Part shown: piece after piece, positions 48,861 through 62,190 of the stretch
Numbering within the stretch: position 1 is the stretch's first letter
Layout of the letters: each line of letters opens with the position of its first letter
NCBI GenBank assembly: GCA_013399855.1
Contig: VXAY01001005.1
Coordinates: 147,025 to 211,024, forward strand
Reading direction: 5' to 3'
DNA: 64,000 bases
Source of the DNA: Oxyruncus cristatus
Lineage: Eukaryota; Chordata; Aves; Passeriformes; Cotingidae
The notes under the pieces: model-generated
The model's database searches: none
Told to the model about the DNA's origin: nothing
The model's input: the letters and a program-made list of their open reading frames with translations, nothing else
Translations under genes and position numbers: made by a program

Positions 48861-51797
48861 TTACATTACTCCTCTGCTATCTGCAAGCCCTGTTACCATA
48901 GACTAGAAAGAAATTAGGCAATAAAAGTGAATTCATGCTATCAAACCTAAGTGCAATATCATCATGTTCTGAAGAATAATATGAAGGGGAAAAAATCTAC
49001 TCCTTGAAGGAAAATACTTGCTGAAATGCAATTTATCCTTAATAAGATACAGATTGTGTAAGATAAGAAATGCTTTTCATAATTCACTAAAGGCAGCAGC
49101 ATAAACCAAGTTAACACAGAGTTGAGGCTCAAAGTCTGATAAGCCATTCAGTCACAGGCATTTCTTTTCCCTAGGTGTGTCATGAACAGTAGCAATACAA
49201 CCTCTGCTGCAAATAGCAAGAATTAACATACCCCAGACTCAGGTCCTTTGAAAAGGCTTGGATGAATGTGTGAAGCTGAATAAAAAGGCAGCTCTGGGTC
49301 TGAACAAATGGTATGATGGAGATAAGCGCTACTGAGCTCTTCTCAATCTTTTCATGTCAGCAAGGGTCTGTTACAGTGCTCCTTCTGAAAAAAAAAACAA
49401 AATCTGTAGAGGCTTCTTCCTTGTGTTGGCATTGCAAATTCTGTCATGTATACACAGTAACTAAAACAATTTAATATCCTATGTGTCCTTGTATGAGTGG
49501 TTATAATTCCTCTTACCAAGGAAGAAAGTGAAAAGAATCGAAGTGTCGGAACAACTGTTCTCATCTGTCATTTGGTAACTGATCTGCCGTGTCTGCACAA
49601 AGAAAGTGAAATGCCTCTGGCAATCGTTTTTAGACAGATTGCACTTGGTTCTTTACACTTTAGCCAAGTGTACTGCCATTGACAGGAAGCCCACGTGCTA
49701 CAGAGAAGGAAGATAATGGAGATATTAAGTGTGTGAGATAACTTACTGGTGACTGTGAATGTAAAACAGCATTTCACATTTGTGAAAGCCAGCTGATCTT
49801 AGGATGAGATAATGGGATGTTCTCTAAAAAAACCTCCAACCATGCATGTGAAAACAGAATCTATAAGTAGTCAGGCGGAGGGTGAATCTCTCCTCTTTCA
49901 TCTTCTGAAATATCGGACACATAATCAGGACACATATTCTATCTGAACTGGTGTAACTAAGCAGGTCCAACTATATTGGTCCTGTACAGTGCAGTCTTTG
50001 CTGTAGTCTAGCACTTGATTCTGGCACCTCTCTCTGCACATTAGTCAGAGTTTAGATAGCTTTCTTTGGCCATCTTCTCAGGATCAAATGGCATATTTTT
50101 GTGAATGGGGCCTGGTAGTTCATTAAACAAAATCCAAGTAAAATAATACATATTGTCTTCGAAAGTGTATTGAACTGGGAAGCAACTGCCATTTCTTGTT
50201 CCTACTGGCATACCAGGTTAGGGAGTAGTTTTTGCATATAGTGTTCTAATCCTGAGATTTAGTAGAGTAATCTGTTACAAGTAAAAAAGAAATGAGAGTT
50301 GTTTCCTGGGAGATATTGATCACAGAATATGGTTACTCTTTGTTATCAACACAGTCCTTCATGTTCTACTCTTGATGCTCCTTCCCATCCTCAAAATTTT
50401 GACCATTCTTAAGTGAGACATTCTCGAGCAGAGCCACTGCTTTCCTCAGACCCAAATATCGTATTATCTGACTAAATGAAGACTTCTGCATTGCTTCAAC
50501 AAGTCTTTTTCAGTGGGCATTACCTAATCAGAACAGTGGCTATTGTAAAAGCAATTTGTGCCTTAGGACTCCAAATTTTTTTCCCAGAACAATAAGGAAC
50601 AGCTGGTCAAACAACTGTGAGAGATGTATCTCCTACAAAAGACACACCAGTCTCATTTTTTTGAAATGAGAAGATTTTTAGGACCACAAACAAGGCTGAA
50701 ACCTAGGATTCATAGAAAAAAAAAAAATCTTTTTATGTCCAAAGAGAAGGATTAAATATTCATATTTTCATAAGTGATTGAAAGCAGTCCTGTATCAGGG
50801 TTGAATTGGATTTATACTGTATTACCAGCCTCTCCCCAAACAAAACTTGGAAAACCTGTCAGGCAAAACACAAGCACTACCAAGTGCTGCAGTCTGGGCC
50901 ATACTTTTGAGAAGAGCATCGCAGAAGATCAGTCTGTCTTAGCTGGAAACACTTGCATGCTACTTCAAACACAGTGCTAACTTATCTCTTCTGTCTGCTT
51001 GCACCTCATTTTTGCTTTGATGCTCTCCTTTGAAAAACCATTGTTTTCCTATTAGAGCAAAGCACAAGGTGTTAGAAGAGCACCTTCTTTGTACATCGGT
51101 TGCACCAAAACAGTTGCTTCTATTTTACCTAGCATGATACTATTTTTACTTACTTGATATTAAGGTTACTGTTATCAAGAAGCTATGTTTGTCTTTGGGT
51201 TTCTTTTTTGGCCAAAATCTGTCTGTGAGGAAGACCAAACAGAAAAAGGTATTTTAAACCTTCTATCTTATTGCATAGATTTTACTAACATGACAGATTT
51301 CTCTTTACAAGTGCCAAACTTACTCTTAGTCTGTAGGGAGGCAGAAGACAGACAGGGAACACGCTATTTCGAAGCAGTTCAACTCACCTCCAAAATAATG
51401 CAGATGTAGTCTCTCTGTGTGTTGGCCCACACACACAAACAAAAATTGCTTGAAAACAGCATTTCATTCTCCTGGAATCCAAAGGGAGCATATCCCTGCT
51501 TAGTACTTGGACCCCTTTAAATCCAGGTAGAAGTAAGGGAAGTCTTAGGTTTTGAGTACTGACCTGGTATTTCAAGACAAACTCTCAAACTCAGGATTTT
51601 AGTTTTAGACTTGTTAGAGACCTGAAAGCCATTCTGAAGTACTTGGGAGTTTCAAAACTTGAGACTCTTGAAAGCTGTAAACATTAGACCACATTTTCTA
51701 ACAAGAAAAAGTAAGACACATAATCATGTATTAGTGTGGTATTTAGAGGTAGTTTTCTGAATTCCCTTCCACCAGAGTTCTGGGAAGATTTTCTGAA
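48861..51797. other. intergenic, nothing recognised
   Basis: AT-rich sequence of about 2.9 kb. The open frames (for example 50774-50980 and 51185-51409) are short and unrecognised. Confidence 0.5.
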
Positions 51798-51863
51798 GCA
51801 AATGGGGTTGTTGTGACCCAAGTGCATCACCCAGCACTTGACCTTGTTGAACCTCATGCCAAT
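51798..51863 (-). repeat. inverted 5' piece of a CR1 insertion
   Basis: On the minus strand this piece encodes MRFNKVKCWVMHLGHNNP, the CR1 ORF2 block that normally lies a few hundred bases upstream of the sequence now beginning at 51866 on the other strand. The two pieces abut head to head. Confidence 0.75.
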
Positions 51864-51865
51864 TT

Positions 51866-52363
51866 TTCTCCAGCTTTGGGAAACCCAGTGTAAGAAGGAC
51901 ATGGATCTGAAGGAAAGAATCCAGAGGAGAGCCACTAAATTGATCACAGGACTGGAAGACCTCTCCTGTGAAGACAAGCTGAGAAAGTCAGGGTTTTTCA
52001 GCCTGGAGAAAAGAAGGCTTCAGGGAGACTTTATAGCACCTTCCATTACATGAAGAGAACCTACAAGAAAGATGGAAAGAAACTTCTTACCAAGGGCATA
52101 TAGTGATAGGGCAAACTGGAGGAGTGTAGATTTACAGCAGATATTAGGAAGAATTTCTTTACTGTGAGGGTGATGAGGCACTGGAACAGGTTGCCCAGAG
52201 AAGCTGTGGATGTCCCATCCCTGGAGATGTTCAATACCAGGCTGGATGGGGCTCTGAGCAGCTTGGTCTAGTGGAAGATGTCCCTGCCCATAGCAGGTTC
52301 ATTGGAACGAGATGATCTTTAAGATCCCTTTAAACCCAAACCATTTTGAGATTCTGTGATTCT
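51866..52363 (+). repeat. CR1 LINE fragment, sense, with inverted 5' end
   Basis: A plus-strand CR1 3' segment starting at the 'CAGCTTTGGGAAACCCAGTG' block. It continues through KERIQRRATKLITGLED and the [17 protein letters not shown] block (about 51915-52040) and ends in 'CCATTTTGAGATTCTGTGAT' at about 52363. It is frameshifted and clearly dead. It joins directly to an antisense CR1 piece at 51798-51863. Confidence 0.9.
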
Positions 52364-53189
52364 GAATCCGTTTGATACACCGAATGGATTCAGAGTGCAA
52401 GTACCATTAAAATATATTAGGGTGGATTTACTTCATTCATGAACAATCTGAAGAGTATCATCATACATCAGTGGAGGTTGCTGAAGAAACAGTCTCTGGG
52501 GAGATTACAGAAAGTTTTCTCCTCTTCACCACAATCAACATATTAGTACTCAGTGGTGCCAAAAATTAATTTTGAACTGTGAGGCATAGAAATAAAGGCA
52601 TTTTTAATAAAATAAAAACATGTTTAAAAGCTAACAGGGCAGAAAAATCCAACTAAGGTCTCACAAAATATGTTCTCACATTAATCAACCTTCCAACTAA
52701 AAAAATATTGCTGCTATAGTAAATTTATGCTCTCCCTCCATCTGATTAGAAACTGTTGAACAGGAAATCAGCTCCTCTCCAAGAAGCCACTGAGGAAAAA
52801 ACTTCATTCCTAGACTTTAAACTTAATTACTGCATGAAATTAAAAAAAATGCCATATGAAATAAGTTTTAGTCACTCTTTCAGAAAAATTTTCATCTTAC
52901 TCTTAATTCTAGAGTCATTACTGGATTTCTTTATAGTATAAAAGATATATTTGGACTTATGTATAGTACTCAGAAGCAAAAAGGAACCAACATGAAGGGA
53001 AAAAACCCAAATGGATTAATTTCTCACAGCTCAATTTCCCCCTCATCTTTTCTCTCTCCTTCTTCCTTTTTAGAGTTTCCCTAAAAGTTCTTCTCCCCTC
53101 GGTCTTCCTTTTTTAGCAAATAGGTTTCTTCTGTTTCTTCTTTTGGCCCCTTTCAATCAATTACCATCAGTCCTGGTTAACAGTGGAGT
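52364..53189. other. intergenic, nothing recognised
   Basis: AT-rich sequence between two CR1 relics with a pyrimidine-rich patch near 53040-53150. Confidence 0.5.
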
Positions 53190-53620
53190 TTTCAGTTGAC
53201 TGGAGCTTAGCAAGTGTCATCTACAAGAAGGGCTGGAAGACAGATCTGGGCAACTACAGGGCTGTGAGCCTGACCTTGATGCCAGAGAAGGTTATGGAGC
53301 AGATCACCCTTAGTGCCATCACGTGGCACATATAGTACAACCAGGGTATCAGGCCCAGCCAGCAGGGTTTGTGAAAGGCAGGCTTGACCAACCTGATCTT
53401 CTATGACAGCGTGGCACACTTAGTGGGTGAGGGAAAGGGTGTGGATGTTGTCTGCCTGTAAAGTCTCTCACATTGTTTCCAACATCAGTGTCCTGGGGAA
53501 ACTGGCTGCTCACAGCTTGGACAGGTGCACTATTCAGTGGGTAAAAAACCAGCTGGATGGCTGGGCCCAGGGGGTGGTAGGGAATGGAATTACATACAGG
53601 TGGGGCCAGTCACCACCATA
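53190..53620 (+). pseudogene. CR1 reverse-transcriptase (ORF2) relic
   Basis: This piece comes from the central reverse-transcriptase domain rather than the 3' end of CR1. In plus-strand frames one can read a STCHLQEGLEDR-like start, a QPGIRPSQQGL segment, the LTNLIFYDSVAHLVGEGKGVDVVC block, and after a small deletion with frameshift LAAHSLDRCTIQWVKNQLDG (about 53500-53560). The deletion near 53460 removes the LDFSKAFD-type catalytic region. It has no CR1 3' end, so it is a fragment left by deletion or a recombination product. Confidence 0.85.
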
Positions 53621-56412
53621 TGCAGGTACCAGTTCAGTGACTTCATCTAGTTTCTTCTGGACTAACATGTGATTATCAAAAAAAAGTGCAATAGAGGCTG
53701 GAAAAGCAATAAATATATGTAGATGCTAAGCATGTATGAAAGGGGATATGGTATTGAAAGTGTCTGAATATTAAATAATGTTGTTTCATCTGAAAATAAC
53801 AGATTACTATTCATAATTTGATAGATTAGAGGGAAAGGGCAAGTATAACCAAACCTTTACAATCCATAATTTTACATTACTTTACATACTTTTTCATTAC
53901 ATTACTTTTAATTTTTTGTTTTCCTGTGCCAAAAAAGAATCTGATTGTTTAGAAACATGAAATCAGTTTCTCAGCCCTCTGTGGGATTCATTTGCAATCA
54001 GCCATTTCCATTCAGAAAATATTCATTCAATACCCCCTCCCCCACCACACACCAAAAAAACCCTTCAAACAAAACATACCATACATCAACTTTAGAACAT
54101 GCAGTGAGAGCTTTTAAAATTGCAAGCAGTCTGTCTTTTTTTTTGGATAGTGATAGGAACAAGAGCCTTTTTGGTTAAGCCCTGCCGTTCTAGGCAATCA
54201 ATAAAGAGAGATTTTAAAACTTAGCAACATAGTTCACTTGCAAAGAAATATACATTTAGAATTACTGAAAAAGCTACAGGTAAAATAGTATAGATCCCTA
54301 CTTACTTGCATGAGTAAAATTTATCTTTATGTGTGCTATTTTGCAAAAACCATGCATCAGTGAAACATAAAATTCTGGGGAAAAAAAGCGGAATTAGCAA
54401 GGGAGAAGGGGAGCAGGTCGTCAGAAATTCATGTTTCCCAGAGACAAAATTAATAAAAGTTATGGTATGAAACCAAAGCAATTATAACATCTAAATAAGA
54501 CAGTGTCTAAATGGAAAAACAACTGAAAAAGGATAGCAAAAAAGTAAGAAAAAAGAAAAAGAAAAGCATGCCATCCAAACAAAAAGAAATTTTACAGGAG
54601 TAGCACTAGATGATCAAAGAAGGAAACTAGTCATAGATGATCAATATGCTGCAGATCTAATTCGTTTTATTCTTGACAGTCCACATAAAAGGAAAGAAGA
54701 TAACGTCCTAGGGACTGAGGCATGTTTTCTTCGGTTTGGGGGAGCAAATTGTTCAAAGTATTTATCCTCATCATAAAACAGATAAGAAGGCAATTAGAAC
54801 TTCTGAAAGCCAACAGAGCATTAGACCCGGCAGAAGAAAGGGGAACTGTAAACCTTATAGAAACGATTTATGACAGCTTCCTGAGAACAGGGTATTACAA
54901 AGGGGCTGGAGAAAGAATTGATGCAGTTACCACATTCAATAAAGGAAGGAGCCAGGGAACAATTGCATTAACGTGTAGACCCGGACATAGAAAAGGCTCA
55001 CTAGGAAAGATAAAAAACTTGTATGATACTGAGATGAGATATGGAAATAATTCGGAGAAAGGGAAGATAGGGAACTCACATTTGCAAAACTCATTATGTT
55101 TCTATCTGTTTACCCTCAGTATTGATCACCTACCACTAGAAAAGGGCACATGTAGTAAAGGCCATTTATCTGTGTTTGAGGCAAAAAGATAGTCTCCCCC
55201 AGATCTGTATTTGTGTGATTGTTACTCAAAGAGAGCAGTTCTTCCTAATAAAGAACCATGCACAGAGAGCTGCATCAGTCAGTGGAGCATGACTCTGTTG
55301 GATCCAATGGCAGGCTTCAACCTCACAGAAGCAGAAGTTAATTGAATAACCTGGCAGACACATTTGGCCACTTAAGAGAAATTTCAAAAGTGTCACAGGC
55401 ATGAAGACATGTAAATAATCCTCAGAGATTACAGAACAACAGCACACCACCACTGAAAGATATATGAGTCACAACTCAGTGTTGACGGGACGCTTTCAGA
55501 ATTGCCTTTAGTAAGCGCTTGTATAAATGCAGACAACCATAACTTGAAGTTATTTGCATGGTCAAGGGGAGATAAGAGGGGAAAACATTAAAGGGATTAA
55601 TTTGTTTAAGGTCAAAAGACAAAAAGCCGTAAGTGGAGGTGTATAACCCCTTCCCTTTCTACCTCAAAACACTACACCAAATTAATTCCTCTAAATTATG
55701 CTGTTAATTTACTCTGGACATTAGTTTGTTTTTTTTTTTTTTTTAATTTGTGCTTTCTGTTTATAAAGATTTGATAGCTTCAGAGACTGAAATATCTCTA
55801 GGATCAGGAGGTCAGAAATGCCTACGTGTACTTTTCTATTTATGCACTTAAAATCCTGAGTGCAAAATTTGAGCTGCCAAAAAAAACCCCTGAAAACACT
55901 AATTTTCTTGCCATTATGTGATTTGGCACATGGAGTCTTCTCTCATGCCATTTCACATTACAGGTAGAGAAAAGCACTATAGAAACATACACCTGGAGGA
56001 TATTTTGTCAAAACAGAAATATGAACATTTTCAGCAAAATGAAGCTTAGAAATGCATAGCCACAGTCATGGGAAGAAGCAGAGCCACAAGACAGCCTTTA
56101 TATTTGAATAATGTATAATCTTCAAAGGCCTTCCATTTTCTTATCAGCAAGCCTGTGCACACTCTTGTCCAGAGTTTGTCACACAATTTATCTTTTTTAA
56201 AGGGGGAAAGAGCTTCTGTGGGAAGTGCTGTTAAAAGACCAACACATTTCATCATACTGAAACAATTAAACAAATACTACTATTTTTAGTTTCAGTGAGA
56301 GGTTTAGTTCATCAAGTGGCACTTCTAGCTGTTCTTATCACCATGTCAGGCTCTGATTATGGACAACATTTCTGATCATCAGAAAATTAAAATAAGCTTG
56401 AAACATACATCA
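53621..56412. other. intergenic, no gene seen
   Basis: AT-rich. A 156-codon plus-strand open frame at 54722-55192 is the longest in the downstream region with mixed composition, but it is not recognised. Confidence 0.5.
54722..55192 (+). other. unrecognised 156-codon open frame
   Basis: It begins MFSSVWGSKLFKVFILIIKQ and includes a charged middle segment (RRQLELLKANRALDPAEERG) and many Lys and Gly residues. I see no domain, no splice sites of note and no homologous-looking flanks. It may be chance, or a remnant of an unknown retroelement. Confidence 0.2.
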
Positions 56413-56570
56413 AGGAATCATGGAGTTGTTTGGATTGGAAGGGACCTTACAGGTCATCTAGTTCTTACCCTTCTGCTGTGGACAGGAGGTTTCTATGAAT
56501 CTACGACGGGAATGCCACCCACTACCCCAGGTTAATCAAAGCCCCATCCAGCCTGGCCAAGAGCAGTAAT
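56413..56570 (-). repeat. short CR1 3' end, antisense
   Basis: About 155 bases of a CR1 tail on the minus strand: 'GGAATCATGGAGTTGTTTGG' at the end, then 'TTGGAAGGGACCTTACAGGT', 'CATCTAGTTC' and 'CAAAGCCCCATCCAGCCTGG'. It is strongly 5'-truncated. Confidence 0.85.
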
Positions 56571-58063
56571 GAAAAAGAGCTGGATCCACTGAGGAAAAGA
56601 AATCCAAAAGCAAAGAAAGATTTGCCAAACAAAAAAATGCTCACACAAGCACCAACAAATTGGAAGCTGGTATCACATTTTTCTTGTATTCTCTAAGTGC
56701 CTAAAGTATTTGTGTACTAAATCCATGTACCAAGATCACAGCATGAGTTTTCATATAAGGTCATACACCAATTAGCACACAAAATCAGCAGAACTACACT
56801 TACCACAGAAAAGAAAAAGCAACCTCAGAAAAACGATTAAGTGCGCTGAATTGGGAAAGTAAAGACATATGGGTAAGAGCAGTGCTCAAAGTTCAGTACA
56901 ACTCATTTTGAAATGTAAAAGCTGTGAGAAGAGATACAAAAAAATAGCCATATTAGCATCTCAAGTATTTTATAGGGACAGCTCTTTGTAGCTCCATTCT
57001 GAATAGTTGTCATCTGCCATTTAATAACTGTGTATCCAGAACTACACAATCAACCTTGCTGGCTCTCCACTTTTTATTCATAGCATTTTCTCATGGCCTT
57101 TGAAAGCATTGATTGGACAAAAAAATTAACACAGCTGGCATTATAAGCACTCCACAACCATCAGGAGCACACTTGCTGATTATATACAATAAGATCTAAA
57201 ACAAGTAAGAGCTGTGATGTTTTTTGACCCAACGCAGCATAGTTAGCTATTAATTCAACTTCTGGTACTCTTTCTCTGCACAGACGATTTTTTTTTCTTT
57301 TTTTTTTCTTTTCACATGAAATTTTCAGTCTTCATTTTACCAGGTCAGACTGTGTCACCTTGGACAGCCTCAGGGGCCACTGAGCAATCAATTGCACAAA
57401 GGTTGAAAAAGCGACAGCAGGTGCGAACCGTGCTGTCTCTGATCCCATACAGTGCACTGCAATCATCCATTTCTTAAGGGTTCAAAAACTCCAAAGCTGA
57501 CCCTGTGCTTTATAAATCATGCCACTTTTACAGAATTATCCCCTTCAGCTATTAAATGAATTGTTTTGCATATACATGCATCAAATCTTATTGTTCCTTT
57601 CCAAGCTTCCAAAGTGCACAGCTTACACGAGAGGGGAGAGAAGCTGAGAGAGACTTGGAAGATCATAAACCTCCCCCCCAAAAAGAACGAAACAATAAAC
57701 AAAAAAACTCCCCACCAGCTACTATATTCTATATATTCTATCTAGTAAAAAAACATACAAAACAATGCTTATCCTCAGAGTTTATCCCATTAAAAGAGTT
57801 TCTGACATTATTTAAATAAAGCATAAGTTTCCCAAGAACATTCGGCTTGCAAATATATTAAAACAGATTTTTTTTTTCCTCATTTGATTAACATAAGCAC
57901 AGGAAAATTCTGTAAGGCTGACCTTCAGGCAAAAAAAGGAAGTATTTTATGATTACTAACAGGATAAGGGAAGTCAATATATCAAGCTCATAAGGAAGCT
58001 TGCATCCATTTAGACACCCATCAAAACCTAGTTTCTGAAGCTTCCCCATCTATGTCTGTAAAC

Positions 58064-58122
58064 AACTAGTTTACCAAACTAGTTACCAAAGAAACTAGTT
58101 TATGTTTAGGTATGTACCTAAA
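58064..58122. repeat. clustered short palindromes
   Basis: AACTAGTTT (58064-58072) pairs with AAACTAGTT (58076-58084) across ACC, followed by another AAACTAGTTT at about 58092-58101. A separate stem TTTAGGTA-TG-TACCTAAA lies at 58105-58122. Confidence 0.75.
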
Positions 58123-60459
58123 CCTAAGTGTACCACTTCAGATGCATTAAGCAGAGGGAGACTACTTTATTGCTTATTTGCCGAATAGAGATGTTGAATT
58201 TTTCTCACTTGTGGGTATATGCACTCAGTCCACATGTATTGGCAAACAAGACACAAAGGAAATAGCATCATTATCTCCTACCCTATGATTAAGACTATCA
58301 TCCAGGATGTGGGAGACCAGGGTGCAGTGCCTTTATATCTGCCTTGAGGTTTAGAATCCAAACCTCACCTATGCTTTTTTTTCATATGTTTTTTCCCCCA
58401 AACACCAAGCTGTGGGATACCTTGAGCAAGGGTGAAGACGTATGCCACTAAAGGGAGATATCCCATGACACTGACACAACATCCTCCTGTACATCTAGCA
58501 TTACACATTTTTGGAAATTTCCCCCATAACATTTGTTTACATGGCATTTTGCAGGCAGGCACATGAAAATTCCACTCAAACTGAGCCAGCAGGACATGTG
58601 CCAGCTCTGAATGAAAAGCCATACTGTTGCATTTAGCACATCATTGAGCCTCAAATGATAAACTGCACTCAGTGGTAAGCAACTTTAAATCCTGGCATTT
58701 CTTAACTTTTCTTAACTTTTAACTACATAAAACCCAAAAATGGCTGCTTGCAATATATTAAGTAATAAGATTATCAATTTCCTCTGTTGCCCTTCCCTAG
58801 AATTTGAGCTAATGGTAGTAATAAAAGACTGGCTTTCATTTTGTGTCCCTGTCTGTTGGAGGAAAAGACACACACCTTGACAATTCGTTTTTCAGCTTTT
58901 TGTAAGACAGTAATGAAATCTGAGATCTGGAAGGAGTGGCTTTGCTGACAAGCAAGCCATACTTGATATGCCAGTCAAAATGATCCAGCTGCTTTGGAGA
59001 AAATGGTTAGAAAAATGAAAAGCTTAAAAAAAAATCACGATCTTAATGAAAATACTTATCTTTGACTTCCCTGTTCTCTCATGAACAACAAGGTCTATGA
59101 AAAGCACTTTCAAAATGTTCAAGATTCACAAAGAGAACCGATTATTGCTGTCAATTACTTGTTTACTTCAAAGGATTTCCTTTGACAGACTGAAGATTCA
59201 GTCCATTTAGAACCTAAAAAGCACCTTGGAGAAAGTAGTATGATCAATCACTCAAGAGTTACAAAGAAATGAAACTAAGACCTGCCTAAGCAACTTTAAT
59301 TCAGCTACCTGTGTATGTATGCACAGGTCAGATCCAACAGGGAAAGGAGCTCAGCATTTCACAAAGATACTTCTCAAAGCAAGGGCTAGTATTCACTGCA
59401 AAATTATTACCAAGATACAACCACCCTTTCTAGTTTCCCTTGAGAAGTAGCAATAGCTTGTGCATGTTTTTGGAATTTTCAATTTGTCTATATGAAAAAC
59501 AAGTTTCACTACACAAAGCAGTGATATGTGCACTTAGAACCAAATTCCAAATCACCAGTCCAACATTGCCCTCACAATATTTTGTGTAACATTTTGTATA
59601 TATTTCAGCAGCAGGGCTGTCATTGAAAATTTCTGCTTACTGTTAGGAGTCTGAGCCTTGCCCAAGGGTCCTTTAGTTTAAGGCAGGTAGAGGCTATAAA
59701 CGAGCCACAAGCACAAGTGCAAAGGCTCACATTCTGTTCTGAATGTGGTTGTTTTAGTAAGAGAGGGGGCTGAATCTGAAAAGAACCTCAGGAGTTCAGT
59801 ATTACATGTATCATTTTATATCCAGGACAGATTTTGCAAGAGTCTTAATCTTGATGTGAAGTAAGAAAGTCTTCCTCAGATGAAACAAAAAATCCTTCAG
59901 GTGTTCATCTAAGTTAACCTTGTAACTATGGAGTTAATCTGATGTTGGGTAAATAGCTATTTATTTAGTTGTCTAACATTTTCTTGTGTAAATGTTGATT
60001 CCAGTCTAAGAGACTAGACACCACTGCATTCTTTTCCTGTGAATGTGGTAATTCCTCCAACTGAGGGAAGTAACAGCATTTCAGCTGGGAAAGCCTGAAC
60101 CTCAGGACACTCCCTATGAGTCTGCAACACTCCCTCCCTCCCCTCATCTGTCCATGATGTTATGTTGCGTACTTTAATGATCACAGAACAATTTTTCATT
60201 AATGACCTCTGCCCATTCTGTATGTTTCAGACTTGGAGAGTGAATCAAGGCTACATATGCAGTACAAAAGGCTGTCTTCTGAAAGTACTCAGCTTGGCCA
60301 AAAAGCTGGAAGAAAAATTTGAACAAAGCTAGAATTGCAGAAAGAAGAGTCTGGTTTCATAGTCAAGGCTGATAAGTGATAATCTGGAGCATTTTTCTTT
60401 GGACCTGTCTCTGTATAACACTTTTAATTTTAGGGAATGCAATACAATGCCAAGTATAT

Positions 60460-60489
60460 GGGGGGGGGGGGGGCCAAAAAAAAAAAAAA
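60460..60489 (+). repeat. poly-G then poly-A tract beside an assembly gap
   Basis: Fourteen G, CC, then fourteen A, six bases before a run of N. Homopolymers like this commonly break assemblies, so the local sequence is unreliable. Confidence 0.9.
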
Positions 60490-60495
60490 GAAATC

Positions 60496-60539
60496 NNNNN
60501 NNNNNNNNNNNNNNNNNNNNNNNNNNNNNNNNNNNNNNN
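60496..60539. other. assembly gap (44 N)
   Basis: A run of N bases directly after the poly-G/poly-A tract. The antisense 84-codon open frame that crosses it is not meaningful. Confidence 0.99.
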
Positions 60540-62190
60540 CTAAGAAAAAAGTAATTCCAAGGCTTGGGCAGCTGAACACCCAAAGTGGATTATAGCACTG
60601 AATTGCAAGGCTTAATTCTGATCTATTAAATATGGGACCTATTAACCTGCTAAAAATGTTCTGAAAATATTAGTGATACTTGACTAACATGTGAGACTAC
60701 TTAGATACCATTGTGGCACCTTCCACATAAGAAATTATCAGGAAGTTAATAAAACTATTTACTTAGCTAATTTTTTAAAAAGCACAGTAAATATGGTCAG
60801 ATTTAGATATCAATTTGCTTTTTATTTCATCATCAGTTTTGTTATACAGAAGTAGCACAGCAAATAAAGGTAGCATAATGTATTTGGCCCTATGTGCAAA
60901 ACTACTATATATTGCATTAAGGACCATTTTAAGAATGTTGAGTTTTACTAACAACAGAATCCAGAATTCCAAACAGTTTAGCTATTAGCAGCTAAAACAA
61001 ACAGTTAGCACAGTCACCCTTGTTAGTTCTGATTAAGTTTTCAAAACCAGAAAAGCAACAGCAATTCTGGGGAGGAAGGTCTTATTTTTCTGTACCATCA
61101 TTAACAAATTGAGTAAAAGCATTATTTTTATAAAATGTGGGTGAAAGCGAAAGTTTTACAAAAGTTGCCTTCACTGAGAAAGATACTTATCACTTCCTTA
61201 AAAGGTCAGTGAGTATTTTATTCTTAATCAAAATGGGCTATTTATTCTGCTAGCCTTTGTAATTTTATAATGTGTGAAAGTGTTTGTGTTTTCTACTGAA
61301 AGACTATTCAATTACATAAATCAGCTGTTGTTTTCTGCCTTTCCTCTTACCCCTCAGAAAGTAATTTTCTGGCTTTCCTTGATGTATAGAGCGGCGGAAA
61401 TGTGAAACAGGTAAACCATAGTAACTCAGAAGTTTGATTTTGGTTTGGTGGTTTATTTTTCACAGACAGTTGCATGATTTTTTTCCAAATCTTGGTTCAA
61501 GATTCTTGAGAAGTAGGTCTGACTCTTCATATGTGCATCCCTTTCCAAACTTCCATAGACTACATCCAGGTAAGAATAGGCCATACTTTCAAAACTAGAA
61601 TGAACTGAACCAAAACAGAGATAAACATATACTGTTGAATGACACACAAAGGAAAACACAAGGAAAACCAAGTTGACACTTAACATGTAACCACAAGACT
61701 CCATTGCACAACTCTGGACACCTATGCAAGGTGACTGCTTTGTAACCAAGTTGCTCAAGCCATAGAAGAATGACCAAAATTTCAGTCCAAAGTTTACCAA
61801 AACATGTTACTACTCTCTTTTATTTATAAAAGGAGATTCAAGACTTATTGTTTTGAAGGCTTTTAGTCTCACACTGTTGACAAGCAATGTACCTCTTGGC
61901 AGCTCTTCACTATCCTGATGACCAGCTGAGAATCAACACACTGTAAGCATTTGTTTATCAGTTCAGCAGAATTACACAGGACCCAGTGAGCATTTGGCAT
62001 TCAAGAATGCAGCTGTCTTTGTGGCAGGCAGATTTATGGACGTAATTTTTACAACTGCTACTTTTTGTGATCATTTGCAGTTCACTCGTCTGCTAAATAC
62101 AGCACAGCCATTAAAAATGTTATCCAAATTTCTCTTCACTGCTGCAAGTCACTGAGGAGTCGTGGCTTCCTTTGTTGATAGTACATACAG

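Larger units (their letters stand above)
56571..62190. other. intergenic, no gene seen
   Basis: A 5.6 kb AT-rich stretch with no exon or clear transposon. It contains clustered short palindromes at 58064-58122 and an assembly gap at 60496-60539. No ADAMTS6-like cysteine-rich exon is seen on the minus strand. Confidence 0.5.
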
